DNA from: Planctomycetaceae bacterium
Lineage (GTDB): Bacteria > Planctomycetota > Planctomycetia > Planctomycetales > Planctomycetaceae
NCBI GenBank assembly: GCA_018699955.1
Contig: JABISG010000151.1
Coordinates: forward strand, 1-64,000
Direction of reading: 5' to 3'
DNA: 64,000 nt
In this document: positions 45,071 to 54,180 of the stretch, one piece after another
Numbering within the stretch: the stretch's first letter is position 1
Layout: the number at the start of each line of letters is the position of its first letter
The notes under the pieces: generated by a model
What the model saw: only the letters and a program-made list of their open reading frames with translations
Told to the model about the DNA's origin: nothing
The model's database searches: none
Position numbers and translations under genes: made by a program

Positions 45071-46135
45071 TCAATCCGCATTCAACCGCGAAATCGCCGT
45101 CCGCACAAAAAACACGCCCGGGCCACCGGTCTGATTGGCATCAAGATCATAAAACAACGTGCCGAGCGTTTTGCCGTCGATCTGAACCGTGCGGGGCCAG
45201 CCGCGGCCTTTGATGGGGCGGCCGGGACTGTAAACGGTGACGGGGTTGGTCCTGTCCCACGTTTTGCCGTCGTCGCGGGAGACGATCAGTTCGTAGGCCC
45301 ATTCACCATCGCGGCCGGTGCCGTAGACGATGGACGTGAGCACCACCCAGCCGTTCTCCAGCACGTTCAAATCGTAACCTGCGACTCCGAAGTAGGGGAA
45401 TGCATACAATGGCTGCCAACTTTGGCCAATGTTGGTGGAACGCAGGCCGCGCACCTGTTTGCTCGGTTTGCCAACCGGGACCGGGGCATTGGCTTCGGGG
45501 GCACCGCTGATGATGGTTCCCTGTTGCGTGCGGACGATGGGGACCATGCCGTGATTGCGGCCGTCGCCGAACGGCCGGACGGTGTGTTGCCGGTGGTTGT
45601 AGACGACGGTGCGATCGTACAGCGGGCAGACCCATTCGTCGGCCGACAATTCGAGTACCGGATGCCGCAGGCAACTGGAGTTGGTCAGATTCTTAAGGGG
45701 TAAGTCGCGGGGAGCGGTCCAATCTTTGCCTTCGTTGTTGCTGATGCAGAATTGCGGAACGCGCCAGCGACGTGCTCCATCGACCTTGTAGCACGACCAG
45801 TTGAGCAGAATGCGACCGTCTTTGAGCGTGGTCAACGAACCGGGATAGATGGAGCAGTCGGCGATACCGGGGATGGCGGCCGATTTGCTCCACGTCTTGC
45901 CGCCGTCGGTGGATGTTGAGAGCAATAGCTCTTTGCCACCGCCGCCGCTCTTGTTGTAGACGGCAAGGATTCTGCCGGTCTTTGTCACACAGAGCGACGG
46001 ATGCACGTGCCCGCCGATGACATCGCCGACCCGAATGACTTTGGGCGGACCATCGGCAGCGGGAAGCGGGTTCGCGGTGGTAATCGCAACGGCAATTGTG
46101 AACAGGGCGACGGCGCGTGAGAGATGTTGCGTCAT
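45071..46135 (-). CDS. exported sialidase/BNR-repeat protein
   Basis: The product is 354 residues from the ATG at 46135, chosen because the signal peptide (ending near LPAADG) then starts at Met1. Asp-box repeats are visible as STDGGKTWS, SNNEGKDWT and SRDDGKTWD, and arginines fit the sialidase-fold site (RHPVLELSADEW). Exo-alpha-sialidase activity is possible but many planctomycete members are uncharacterised glycan-acting propellers. It diverges from the Gfo/Idh/MocA gene across 152 bp. Confidence 0.82.
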   Translation of the reverse strand: MTQHLSRAVALFTIAVAITTANPLPAADGPPKVIRVGDVIGGHVHPSLCVTKTGRILAVYNKSGGGGKELLLSTSTDGGKTWSKSAAIPGIADCSIYPGSLTTLKDGRILLNWSCYKVDGARRWRVPQFCISNNEGKDWTAPRDLPLKNLTNSSCLRHPVLELSADEWVCPLYDRTVVYNHRQHTVRPFGDGRNHGMVPIVRTQQGTIISGAPEANAPVPVGKPSKQVRGLRSTNIGQSWQPLYAFPYFGVAGYDLNVLENGWVVLTSIVYGTGRDGEWAYELIVSRDDGKTWDRTNPVTVYSPGRPIKGRGWPRTVQIDGKTLGTLFYDLDANQTGGPGVFFVRTAISRLNAD

Positions 46136-46287
46136 AATCGGATATCCGTTGGTGTGATTACCTGCAGTGGGATTGTAATTCGCGTGTATCTTGCGGCCAC
46201 ACTTCATTCCACACCGTCTGGTGGTGTATATTCAAGGGTAGCAATCAGACATTCTTAAAAACTTCCTTTTCCGTGGGAGACGGCGAG

Positions 46288-47577
46288 ATGGCGAGCAACT
46301 TGGACCGGCGGCAGTTTCTGGGACAATCGGCAGTAACCGGGGCAGCGGTGGGAATCGCAATGAGCGGGGCCTCAACACTGGCGGCCAGTTCGCCCAGCAA
46401 CAAGGTTGTTGTCGGCGTGATGGGGCTGAGTCGCGGCCGCGCTCTCACGTCCACGTTCGCCAAGCTCAAGGGCGTCGAGGTGAAATACGCCTGCGACGTT
46501 GATAAGAACCGCGCCGGTCAGGGTGCCGAGTCGCTGGGCAAAGTCGGAGCGCGCAAACCGGAAGCGATCACCGATTTCCGCCGCATTCTGGACGACTCCG
46601 ACGTTGATGTTCTGATTTGTGCTGCTCCGAATCACTGGCACGCGCCGGCGACCATTCTGGGCTGTTCGGCGGGCAAGCACGTTTACTGCGAAAAGCCCTG
46701 CAGCCACAACCCGTGGGAAGGCGAGACGATGGTCGCCGCCGCCCGCAAGCACAACCGAGCCGTGCAAATGGGTTCGCAGCGCCGCAGTGCACCGGGCACC
46801 GTTGCGGCCATCAAGGCACTGCACTCCGGAGCCATCGGCCGACCCTATTTGGCCCGCAGTTGGTATACGAGTCTCCGCGGACCGATTGGCACGGGCAAGC
46901 CGATCGCCGTTCCCGATCGACTCAACTACGACATGTGGCAGGGACCCGCGCCGCGAATGCCGTACCTCGATAACCGCGTGCATTACAACTGGCACTGGAT
47001 CTGGCACTGGGGCAACGGCGAACTGGGTAACAACGGCGTGCACACGCTCGATTTGTGCCGCTGGGGCATGCAGGTCGATTACCCGACACGGGTGACATCC
47101 TCGGGCGGGCGATACCGTTTCGACGACGATCAGCAAACGCCCGACACGCACGCGGTCTGCTATGAGTTCGAAGGCGAAAAGCAGATCACCTGGGAAGGGC
47201 TGAGCTGCAACCGTCACAGCAGCGGCTTCGTCACCTTCTATGGCGAAAACGGCAGCATGGAACTCGACAGCGGCGGCACGTTCCGCATCTACGACTTGCG
47301 CGATAAACTTGTCAAGGAAGAAAAGAGCGGCACCAACGGCGAAGCGGAACACGTGGCCAACTTCATCGCCGCCATCCGCAACGACAAACCGCTGGCGTTG
47401 AACGCCGAAATCGAAAAGGGCCACAAGAGCACGCTGCTCTGTCACCTGGGCAACATCGCCCACCGCACCGGCGACACGCTGAATTGCGACCCGAAAAACG
47501 GCCACATTGCGGGTAATGCCGAAGCAATGAAGCTCTGGAAACGCGACTACGAACCAGGCTGGGAACCGAAGATTTGA
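46288..47577 (+). CDS. Tat-exported Gfo/Idh/MocA oxidoreductase
   Basis: The product is 429 residues from the ATG at 46288; a GTG at 46273 is possible. The Tat signal is DRRQFLGQSAVTGAAVG. The Rossmann N-terminal domain contains VVVGVMGLSRGRALTSTF and the family motif HVYCEKPCSHN. The C-terminal domain has WHWIWHWGNGELGNNGVHTL with the conserved His. It should oxidise or rearrange a sugar or sugar derivative in the periplasm with tightly bound NAD(P). The divergent sialidase-like gene suggests a glycan context. Confidence 0.92.
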   Translation: MASNLDRRQFLGQSAVTGAAVGIAMSGASTLAASSPSNKVVVGVMGLSRGRALTSTFAKLKGVEVKYACDVDKNRAGQGAESLGKVGARKPEAITDFRRILDDSDVDVLICAAPNHWHAPATILGCSAGKHVYCEKPCSHNPWEGETMVAAARKHNRAVQMGSQRRSAPGTVAAIKALHSGAIGRPYLARSWYTSLRGPIGTGKPIAVPDRLNYDMWQGPAPRMPYLDNRVHYNWHWIWHWGNGELGNNGVHTLDLCRWGMQVDYPTRVTSSGGRYRFDDDQQTPDTHAVCYEFEGEKQITWEGLSCNRHSSGFVTFYGENGSMELDSGGTFRIYDLRDKLVKEEKSGTNGEAEHVANFIAAIRNDKPLALNAEIEKGHKSTLLCHLGNIAHRTGDTLNCDPKNGHIAGNAEAMKLWKRDYEPGWEPKI

Positions 47578-47725
47578 TCGATGGAATGTCGCGAGTGGAG
47601 AGAATTCGTTGGTCAACCAGCTGAGAGCCAATGGCTCGCGGCGTCTGCGGTGCGTTGCACCGCAGCTGTTGGCCATGAAACGCGACACGATCTTCCGACG
47701 AATCCACGACATGGAGGCGAAGCGG

Positions 47726-48073
47726 ATGCGATTGCTGCTCATTTCTGCTGTTGTTGTGACGGTTTTCGGTTTTCACAAGAGCGCTGAAGCGAGGCCGCCG
47801 TACAAGGGCGTGTACGCGGAACTCTACCCCAACGATCCGGTCAACCCTAAGCGCTGCCGCCGTTGCAACGTGTGTCACGTACCGGGCGACAAGAGGAAGA
47901 AGCTACGCAACCCATACGGCAAGGCGATTGAGAAGGCGTTGCCGCATCCCAACGTCAAGGACCGGAAACTCGTCAAGAAGGCGATCAAGTCGGCCGAAAA
48001 ATTTAAACCGAAACCGTGCCGCGACTACGGCGCGCCTGGTAGCCAGTTTTGGCGTCGTCTCTTGTCTCAATAA
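47726..48073 (+). CDS. small exported protein with one CxxCH haem-type motif
   Basis: The product is 115 residues from the ATG at 47726, with GGAGG 8 bp upstream; longer frames start at 47609 but lack support. A signal peptide ends near AEARP. The mature domain is very basic (NPKRCRRCNVCHVPGDKRKK) and holds a single CNVCH motif, as in a monohaem c-type cytochrome, though zinc binding is an alternative. Size and charge do not match a classical cytochrome c. It has no Met ligand in the usual position. No family was recognised. Confidence 0.6.
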   Translation: MRLLLISAVVVTVFGFHKSAEARPPYKGVYAELYPNDPVNPKRCRRCNVCHVPGDKRKKLRNPYGKAIEKALPHPNVKDRKLVKKAIKSAEKFKPKPCRDYGAPGSQFWRRLLSQ

Positions 48074-48102
48074 TCCGATGCAAGGTTGTGAGAAATGATG
48101 CT

Positions 48103-48522
48103 GTGACTCGAACGGCCCTGCTCACCCTGGGAGTCATCTGGGCGCTCCCTTATACGCTCATCGGCCTGACGGTTGGTGTCATCGGTCTTTGCACCGGCGG
48201 TCGCGCACAGGTTCGTGGCCGTGTGATCGAGTTCTACGGCGGCAGCGTGACGTGGCTGGTGACTCACCTGCCGCTCGGTGAGTTCACGCTTGCGATCACA
48301 TTGGGACACACGATCCTTGGACAGTCGGACGCATCGCTCGACATCGCCAGAGATCACGAAATGGTGCACGTGCGGCAGTTTGAACGGTGGGGACCGTTTA
48401 TGGGGCCGGCATATCTCTTGTCGTCGCTCTACCTGTGGATAACCGGGGGCAGACCCTATCGCGACAACCCGTTCGAACGAGAAGCATACGGCGAAAGCGA
48501 AGCGGAACTCGGCAACCGTTAA
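48103..48522 (+). CDS. membrane protein with HExxH-like motif
   Basis: The product is about 139 residues from a GTG at 48103; the frame is open back to 48049, which would overlap the previous gene. Two hydrophobic segments are present near the N-terminus (LLTLGVIWALPYTLIGLTVG). The C-terminal part holds DHEMVHVRQFERWG, an HExxH zinc-protease-like site, and ends with NPFEREAYGE. The same layout occurs in short uncharacterised planctomycete proteins. Peptidase activity is plausible but unproven. Confidence 0.6.
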   Translation: MTRTALLTLGVIWALPYTLIGLTVGVIGLCTGGRAQVRGRVIEFYGGSVTWLVTHLPLGEFTLAITLGHTILGQSDASLDIARDHEMVHVRQFERWGPFMGPAYLLSSLYLWITGGRPYRDNPFEREAYGESEAELGNR

Positions 48523-48549
48523 CCCGAACTCTTTACTACTTTGGGTTTC

Positions 48550-48569
48550 CATACAGCGTTTGCTGTATG
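48550..48569. terminator. hairpin between convergent genes
   Basis: CATACAGC (48550-48557) and GCTGTATG (48562-48569) form a perfect 8-bp stem with a GTTT loop, in the 66-bp gap between convergent genes. It could terminate both transcripts; neither side has a clear U-tract. Confidence 0.45.
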
Positions 48570-48588
48570 TGTGGCGGAAAACTTCGTT

Positions 48589-50460
48589 TTACTCTGCAAT
48601 GATGATCCGCCTGTTATTTCGCAATCGAAGGAGTCGATCAACTTCTTCAGGTATGGGAAGTCCATTCGCGTCGAACAACAGGCGTGGATGCCGTTCCGGT
48701 TGCATCTCGCGCGATGATTTCTTCCATGCTTCGATTATCCGTTCTCGCTCTGTTTCCCGCTCAATCTCAGGGCCGATGAAGTTGTAACGGGAATCGATCT
48801 GTGCGTTCGATGTTTCCAGCGTGCGGGCTGCCATGAATCGGATCGCGGCATAGGGGTCCACCAGCAACTCGGCGACGTAAGGTGTCGTCCAATTATCATC
48901 GCTGGCCTCCTTAGCAGGCTTCCAACCGGCGCTCCACACCAGGATGGCGCGCTGTGCGGCATCGCCCTTGAGCATCCATAACAGCGATGCGGCAATCCTT
49001 TGATTGTCCCGATCGACGGAAACGTCCGGCTGGCCGTACCACTCGTGGAGATTGTCGATGGTCCATTGCAACGTTTGATCCAGATGACACAAGTTGCAGG
49101 CATTGGGCCGACCAGATTTCACGAAGGTTTCTGAACTGGGACTGTCGATTCGATGGCTGCGAATCCCCCCGAATAACGCAAACGTTGTGTGTGGCATGTG
49201 GCAGTTGTAGCACTGGCTTCCGCTCGAATCGGCCTTGTGGTGGGTATGCTCGCTGATCCGGTCGGCGAAGTCGTTGTGGCACTGCAGGCAAGAATTATTA
49301 CCGTCCAAGCTCTTACTGAGTTGATCGTTTGGTTCACGATAGTTGTGCAACGAATGGCACGAGAGGCAAGTCATTTTCCCTCTCTGGTAGCAGCCCGATT
49401 CGATCAGGCCGTTGTACTCGCGTCCGCCGACGCGGTGTGTGCCGTCCTTCCAGAACGAGCTTTCCCCTGGATCGAGACCGTGCTCGACTTCGCGATCGAC
49501 AATCAATGTTCTTGCTTCGCTGTAACGAACAACCACTCGGGATTCGTCGAGAAGTTCACCCGGCAGAAACGTTCTTGTGTAACCGTTTGATTTCCAGTCG
49601 TCGTAGTCCTTCGGATAGAAGTCGGCGTGACATTGGCCGCACACGGCGGTAGAACGTCGCGAGTCCAACCGGGCGGGGTTGATGATCGATTGCTTGTCGC
49701 CTGCAATGCTCGTACCTCGTGTTTCCTCTCCGCTGCGCCGGTGAGCGGCCGCGTGCCGACCTCCGGGGCCATGGCACGCTTCACATGCAATGCCCAGTTC
49801 GACGAACTTGGAATTGTGTACATCCTGCCGGATATCAAAACCAGGTTGCCCGCTAACTGCGTGACAACTGATGCAGTCGCTGTTCCAAAGCGCGAACTCA
49901 CGCTCGTGGCTGCTCAGCTGTAGAAATGCATCTTCACGTGGAATCCACTGTTTCGTTGCGATGTGATACACGAACGGGATCTGTCGCAGTTCATTGCCGT
50001 AACGTCCCTTGATCCAATAGGCCTGGTAGTGATGCGAACCGGTCGTCATGACAATCTGGCGATCGACAACGGGAGGATTTTCTACTTCTAGTACCCCCCC
50101 TCGCAACAGATGTTGCCATTCCCAATCAGGATCTACCATCCGCACCAGAAATTGGTCGCCCTCCTTATAAAGCCGATATGATCGTCCGCGCGAACTGACG
50201 GTCACATCATCGATTGGGGCGACGACGGACTCAATGCTCGCCTTCTGTGTCATCGATCGATGGTAGGAATCGTGCCAGGACTCGTACTGCTCGGAATGGC
50301 ATTCCCGACAGCCTGCCGACGTGATGTAGTCCAAGTTGCGTTCTGCGGCTGCACCTTGATCGTCGGGCGGTACGTCACCTGATCGCCAGAACATTGACAT
50401 CATCACGACAAACGCCACCGCCAAAGCGAGGCAAATGGTGATGGCGGACCACTTCCGCAT
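48589..50460 (-). CDS. eight-haem c-type cytochrome with HEAT-like C-terminus
   Basis: The product is 623 residues from the ATG at 50460, with GGAG 9 bp upstream; the longer frame would overlap the next gene. A transmembrane helix (about 6-24) precedes eight CxxCH sites in order CRECH, CISCH, CEACH, CGQCH, CLSCH, CLQCH, CYNCH, CNLCH. The last haem is followed by WTIDNLHEWYG and HEAT-like helices, the same order and tail as 16701-18608. It should be anchored to the periplasmic face of the membrane. The anti-sigma-like gene ends 64 bp upstream on the same strand. Confidence 0.9.
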   Translation of the reverse strand: MRKWSAITICLALAVAFVVMMSMFWRSGDVPPDDQGAAAERNLDYITSAGCRECHSEQYESWHDSYHRSMTQKASIESVVAPIDDVTVSSRGRSYRLYKEGDQFLVRMVDPDWEWQHLLRGGVLEVENPPVVDRQIVMTTGSHHYQAYWIKGRYGNELRQIPFVYHIATKQWIPREDAFLQLSSHEREFALWNSDCISCHAVSGQPGFDIRQDVHNSKFVELGIACEACHGPGGRHAAAHRRSGEETRGTSIAGDKQSIINPARLDSRRSTAVCGQCHADFYPKDYDDWKSNGYTRTFLPGELLDESRVVVRYSEARTLIVDREVEHGLDPGESSFWKDGTHRVGGREYNGLIESGCYQRGKMTCLSCHSLHNYREPNDQLSKSLDGNNSCLQCHNDFADRISEHTHHKADSSGSQCYNCHMPHTTFALFGGIRSHRIDSPSSETFVKSGRPNACNLCHLDQTLQWTIDNLHEWYGQPDVSVDRDNQRIAASLLWMLKGDAAQRAILVWSAGWKPAKEASDDNWTTPYVAELLVDPYAAIRFMAARTLETSNAQIDSRYNFIGPEIERETERERIIEAWKKSSREMQPERHPRLLFDANGLPIPEEVDRLLRLRNNRRIIIAE

Positions 50461-50524
50461 TATCGAATCTCCATGCAGAATCGATGACCGGCCATTGACC
50501 GACTGTCCGATCAATCCGACACCA

Positions 50525-50941
50525 TCACTCGTCATCCGCGCCGCGCAAATACCCGGCGGACGACTCGTAGAACTTGCGGCGGCGTTGTTTTGTTTCGGGT
50601 TGCCGGTCGAGTTCGGCTTCGAGATCCTGCAGGTTGGCGGCGCAGTAGCGGCAGCCGACGGTGCGGACGTGGAATTCGACGTACTCGGTTAGCTCTGCTT
50701 CGAGTGTTCCCAACAGAAAACTGCCCAACCGCGAACGGGTGGGGCAACTCAGCCGCGATGTTCGCCAGATCTGGGCAACCGTGTGCGCTCCGTTCTCGCG
50801 GCGCTGTGCGACTGCGGCCGCCTTTCGCCGTAGTTCATCCGACGATCGCAATTGCCGCTCCAGTTCGGCCATTTTTTCGACGGGAAGCATCTCGTCGAGA
50901 TAGGCGAGGAGTTCGTCATCGGTGAAGGGGACATCGTGCAT
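50525..50941 (-). CDS. anti-sigma-like/zinc-binding protein
   Basis: The product is 138 residues with no transmembrane segment. The N-terminus MHDVPFTDDELLAYLDEMLP resembles the opening of planctomycete anti-sigma-like proteins. A later EYVEFHVRTVGCRYCAANL block gives an H-x5-C-x2-C set that could bind zinc, though it differs from the classical H-x3-C-x2-C spacing. No cognate sigma factor is adjacent, since the gene after it is the eight-haem cytochrome (64-bp gap). A regulatory link to the cytochrome is only a contextual inference. Confidence 0.55.
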   Translation of the reverse strand: MHDVPFTDDELLAYLDEMLPVEKMAELERQLRSSDELRRKAAAVAQRRENGAHTVAQIWRTSRLSCPTRSRLGSFLLGTLEAELTEYVEFHVRTVGCRYCAANLQDLEAELDRQPETKQRRRKFYESSAGYLRGADDE

Positions 50942-51193
50942 GCTGGTAACCCAAACTGTAAACGTGTCGCCTCATTTTGCCGGCCCGTATACCAATCGCC
51001 ATCATAATCCCCCTTTGCCCCGCTTGCCAGCAAACATCGGGTGCGTTAGCATGGTTCGGCCGTTGCGCGATACGGGGATTTGATTCACCGTGGGTAGATT
51101 TCCGAATGTGCTTTCTGGCTTTGGCCTGCCGCCATCGTGCGTATTGATTCGTGCAGTGGGTCTTTCTTGTTTTGACATTTTGAAGGGTGAAGC
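50942..51193. other. divergent intergenic region
   Basis: This 252-bp gap separates the anti-sigma-like gene (minus) from the transketolase genes (plus). No RNA gene or clear promoter was found, although a GAAGGGTGA ribosome site precedes the transketolase GTG. Confidence 0.4.
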
Positions 51194-52036
51194 GTGGCTG
51201 TTCAGGCAACCAAACTCGGTATCGATGAACTCAAAGAGATGGCGACGCGGCTGCGGCGGCACATCGTCAACATGACGACGGCGGCCGGTAGCGGTCATCC
51301 TTCCAGCAGTATGTCGGCCGTCGAAGTGGTGACGGCACTCTATTTTGGCGGGTTTCTCCGCATTGATTCACAGAATCCGACCGATCCCGATCGCGATCGA
51401 TTTGTACTCAGCAAGGGACACGCCGTTCCTGTGTTGTATGCGGCGATGGCCGAATCGGGCTATTTTTCGGTCGAAGAAACCTTAACGCTGCGAAAATTGG
51501 GTAGCCCGCTCGAAGGGCATCCCAACATGCGGCGGTTGGCGGGAATCGAAGCTTCGACCGGATCGCTGGGACAGGGCCTGTCGATTGGACTGGGACAAGC
51601 GCTGGGGCAGAGGCTCGACGGTCGCGACAGCCGAGTGTTTGTGATGACCGGCGACGGTGAAATGGGCGAAGGACAAGTGTGGGAAGCGTTGGCAGCCGCC
51701 GGCAAGTACCGCACGGCGAATCTCACTCTCATCGTCGATCAGAACGGTTATCAGCAAACCGGAGCCGCGAAAGACGTTCTCGATCAAACCCCGTTCGCCG
51801 AACGAATTGCACCGTTTGGCTGGCACACGCAAACGATTAACGGCAATGACATGGAAGAAGTGCTGGCAGCGTTGGAGACGGCAACCGGCGTCACCGATCG
51901 ACCGACGGCCATCGTCTCGGAAACGAAAAAGGGCTTCGGGATTCTGCCGGTGATGGAGGAAGCGGGCGATATGAACTTCCACGGCAAGCCGCTGTCTCCC
52001 GAACTTGCAGAGAAGGCTTTGAAATTACTGGTGTGA
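51194..52036 (+). CDS. transketolase, N-terminal (thiamine diphosphate-binding) subunit
   Basis: The product is 280 residues from a GTG preceded by GAAGGGTGA. It is the N-terminal half of a split transketolase. The TPP-binding motif is GDGEMGEGQVWEALAAAG, with the His-rich early block NMTTAAGSGHPSSSMSAVE and the LSKGHAVPVLY segment. Together with the next gene it should transfer two-carbon ketol units between sugar phosphates in the cytosol. The C-terminal half is a separate gene 77 bp downstream. Confidence 0.95.
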   Translation: MAVQATKLGIDELKEMATRLRRHIVNMTTAAGSGHPSSSMSAVEVVTALYFGGFLRIDSQNPTDPDRDRFVLSKGHAVPVLYAAMAESGYFSVEETLTLRKLGSPLEGHPNMRRLAGIEASTGSLGQGLSIGLGQALGQRLDGRDSRVFVMTGDGEMGEGQVWEALAAAGKYRTANLTLIVDQNGYQQTGAAKDVLDQTPFAERIAPFGWHTQTINGNDMEEVLAALETATGVTDRPTAIVSETKKGFGILPVMEEAGDMNFHGKPLSPELAEKALKLLV

Positions 52037-52113
52037 TTCGGTTACGTGATCGACGTCGCCACATTGTCTTTCTCCCCGACGGCTCAACTAAATAACAAGT
52101 AAGAAACGAAACG

Positions 52114-53073
52114 ATGCAGATTGGCGAAGCAAGCGGACTGAAAATTGGACAGGCAACGCGTGACGCATTCGGCCGAGCGCTGGAAGCGTTGGGAGCAAAC
52201 TACCCAGAGGTCGTGGTGGTTGACGGTGACGTTGGCAACTCGACGCGGACCGAGTGGTTTGCCAAGGCGTTTCCTGATCGAGCATTCAACGTCGGCATCG
52301 CGGAAAGCAACATGGTGAGCGTTGCCGGCGGATTGGCGGCGGCCGGAAAGACACCTGTTGTCGCCAGTTTTGCCTGCTTTTTGTTGTGCAACGCCTTCGA
52401 CCAGATTCGCATGTCGGTCGCATTTCCCGGGCTGAATGTCAAGCTGGTCGGCTCGCATGCAGGCATCTCAATCGGTGAAGACGGCCCGTCTCAGATGGGA
52501 ATCGAAGACGTTGGACTGGCCTGCTCGATGCCGGGCGTTTCGGTCATCGTTCCGGCCGATGCGGTTTCCACCCGATTGGCAACCGAAGCCATGCTGAAGC
52601 ACAACGGTCCGACCTATTTGCGATTGGGGCGTCCAGACGTTGCCGAGATTTATGACGACAATTGCAAATTTGAAATCGGCAAATCGATCCGCGTTCGCGA
52701 AGGGGGCGACGTAACAATCATTGCCAATGGTTTGATGCTGGCCGTCGCGCTCGATGCGGCAACGCAACTCGAAAAGGATGGAGTGTCGGCCCGCGTGATC
52801 GACATGCACACCGTCAAACCGCTCGACGAGGATGCCATTGTTGAGGCGGCTCGCGAGACCGGCGGGATCGTCGTCGCCGAAGAACACTTGGCCGCCGGCG
52901 GATTGGGTTCGGCTGTCGCAACCGTCACATCGCAAACCACACCGGTGCCAATGGAATTCGTCAACGTTGGCGACGTGTATGCAGAGAGCGGTGATGCAGC
53001 GGGCCTGTTGGAGAAGTACGGTCTGACGTCTCAGGCCATTGTCGAAGCCGTTCAGCGGGTGAAGCAGCGTTAG
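52114..53073 (+). CDS. transketolase, C-terminal (pyrimidine-binding) subunit
   Basis: The product is 319 residues. It carries the pyrimidine-binding block FNVGIAESNMVSVAGGLAAA, with the conserved Glu that activates thiamine diphosphate, then HAGISIGEDGPSQMGIEDVG and a C-terminal domain with GLMLAVALDAA and HTVKPLDEDAIVEAA. It pairs with the upstream N-terminal subunit to form one active enzyme. The stop is TAG. Confidence 0.95.
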   Translation: MQIGEASGLKIGQATRDAFGRALEALGANYPEVVVVDGDVGNSTRTEWFAKAFPDRAFNVGIAESNMVSVAGGLAAAGKTPVVASFACFLLCNAFDQIRMSVAFPGLNVKLVGSHAGISIGEDGPSQMGIEDVGLACSMPGVSVIVPADAVSTRLATEAMLKHNGPTYLRLGRPDVAEIYDDNCKFEIGKSIRVREGGDVTIIANGLMLAVALDAATQLEKDGVSARVIDMHTVKPLDEDAIVEAARETGGIVVAEEHLAAGGLGSAVATVTSQTTPVPMEFVNVGDVYAESGDAAGLLEKYGLTSQAIVEAVQRVKQR

Positions 53074-53155
53074 GCGGTTCACCACCGAAATGGAAACTCG
53101 ACTGTTCTGTTCACATTGTCTTGTTAGAATCGACCGGTATTGAATTTGCAGTATC

Positions 53156-53176
53156 GAATTCAGATTTTTTGAATTC
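53156..53176. repeat. GAATTCA inverted repeat
   Basis: GAATTCA (53156-53162) and TGAATTC (53170-53176) form a 7-bp stem around an AT-rich 7-nt loop, in the gap between the transketolase and the GNAT gene. It could be an operator, or a weak terminator for the transketolase pair. Confidence 0.4.
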
Positions 53177-53207
53177 ACTGTTGTAATCCGGTCGCGAGCC
53201 GAGTGGC

Positions 53208-54164
53208 GTGATAGAATACCGCCCGTTTCATAATTCCGATCCCCCCGCCATCTTCGCGGTGTGGAAAGATAGCGGTCTGGGACGTGGTGCCGTTCAGTTG
53301 GCATCGACGGATCCGCTGGAGACGATGGTTTTTGCGCAGCCGTATTTCGACCGCGACGGACTGATCGTGGCCTGTGACGAATCTCGTGTCATCGGATTCG
53401 TCCACGCCGGTTTCGGCGTTGTGGCCGATGAGTCTCGACTCGACCGCGAGCGCGGTGTGATCTGTGTCGTCATGGTTCACCCCGATTACCGCCGTCGCGG
53501 AATTGGCCGCGAACTCATCCGGCGGGCCGAAGAGTACCTGAGTTCCTCGGGAGCCACCAGCATTCAGGCAGGAGCCGCTGCGCCGTGCGACCCGTTTTAT
53601 TTCGGTCTGTACGGCGGCAGCGCGATGGCCGGGTTCCTCGAGTCGGATCCGGATGCAGCCCCGTTTTTTCAGGCGTTGGGCTACCAGCCAACCGCGCGTC
53701 ACCTGGTTTATCAATGTGATCTGAACGACCACCACGTGCCGGTCAGCGTGCGGCTGATGGAAATCCGTCGCAAAATGGAGTTGCGTGCCGTTGCTCAGCC
53801 CGATCCTCTGACCTGGTGGTGGTCGACCCGCTATGGTCGATTGGAATCGCTTCGATTTCTGCTTGGCCCCAAGGCGGGTGGTCTTGCGGCGGCAGGAGTG
53901 ACCGTTGTTGCACTCGACCATTACCTCTCGAAATGGCAATCGCAATCCATCGGGCTGACCGACCTTGCAGTGCCGAAGGCAGAGCAGCGACAGGGCTTCG
54001 GTCAGGCGCTGATCCTCGGAGTGATGCGGCGTCTTCGCGATGAACTTTTCACCCAAGTCGAATGCCACGCGCCCGATGGAAACGAGGCCGCGAAAGGGCT
54101 GCTGGAATCGTGTGGATTCAAGCAGGTCGATGCCGGCAGCGTCTTTCAGCGCCCGTCCGATTGA
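53208..54164 (+). CDS. tandem GNAT N-acetyltransferase
   Basis: The product is 318 residues from a GTG start. Two GNAT folds are present. The first (about 1-160) has VCVVMVHPDYRRRGIGRELI, the acetyl-CoA binding R/Q-x-x-G-x-G/A loop. The second (about 175-318) has LTDLAVPKAEQRQGFGQALI as its own weaker version. It should acetylate a small molecule or protein; the substrate is unknown. It converges with the DUF1501 gene across 16 bp. Confidence 0.85.
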   Translation: MIEYRPFHNSDPPAIFAVWKDSGLGRGAVQLASTDPLETMVFAQPYFDRDGLIVACDESRVIGFVHAGFGVVADESRLDRERGVICVVMVHPDYRRRGIGRELIRRAEEYLSSSGATSIQAGAAAPCDPFYFGLYGGSAMAGFLESDPDAAPFFQALGYQPTARHLVYQCDLNDHHVPVSVRLMEIRRKMELRAVAQPDPLTWWWSTRYGRLESLRFLLGPKAGGLAAAGVTVVALDHYLSKWQSQSIGLTDLAVPKAEQRQGFGQALILGVMRRLRDELFTQVECHAPDGNEAAKGLLESCGFKQVDAGSVFQRPSD

Positions 54165-54180
54165 TCGCGACTGATTCCGC

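Noticed and set aside
46372..47742. 456-codon open frame on the minus strand antisense to the Gfo/Idh/MocA gene
   Set aside because: It lies almost entirely over a strongly conserved gene, is rich in Arg/Ala/Val as expected from an antisense GC-rich frame, and shows no domain.
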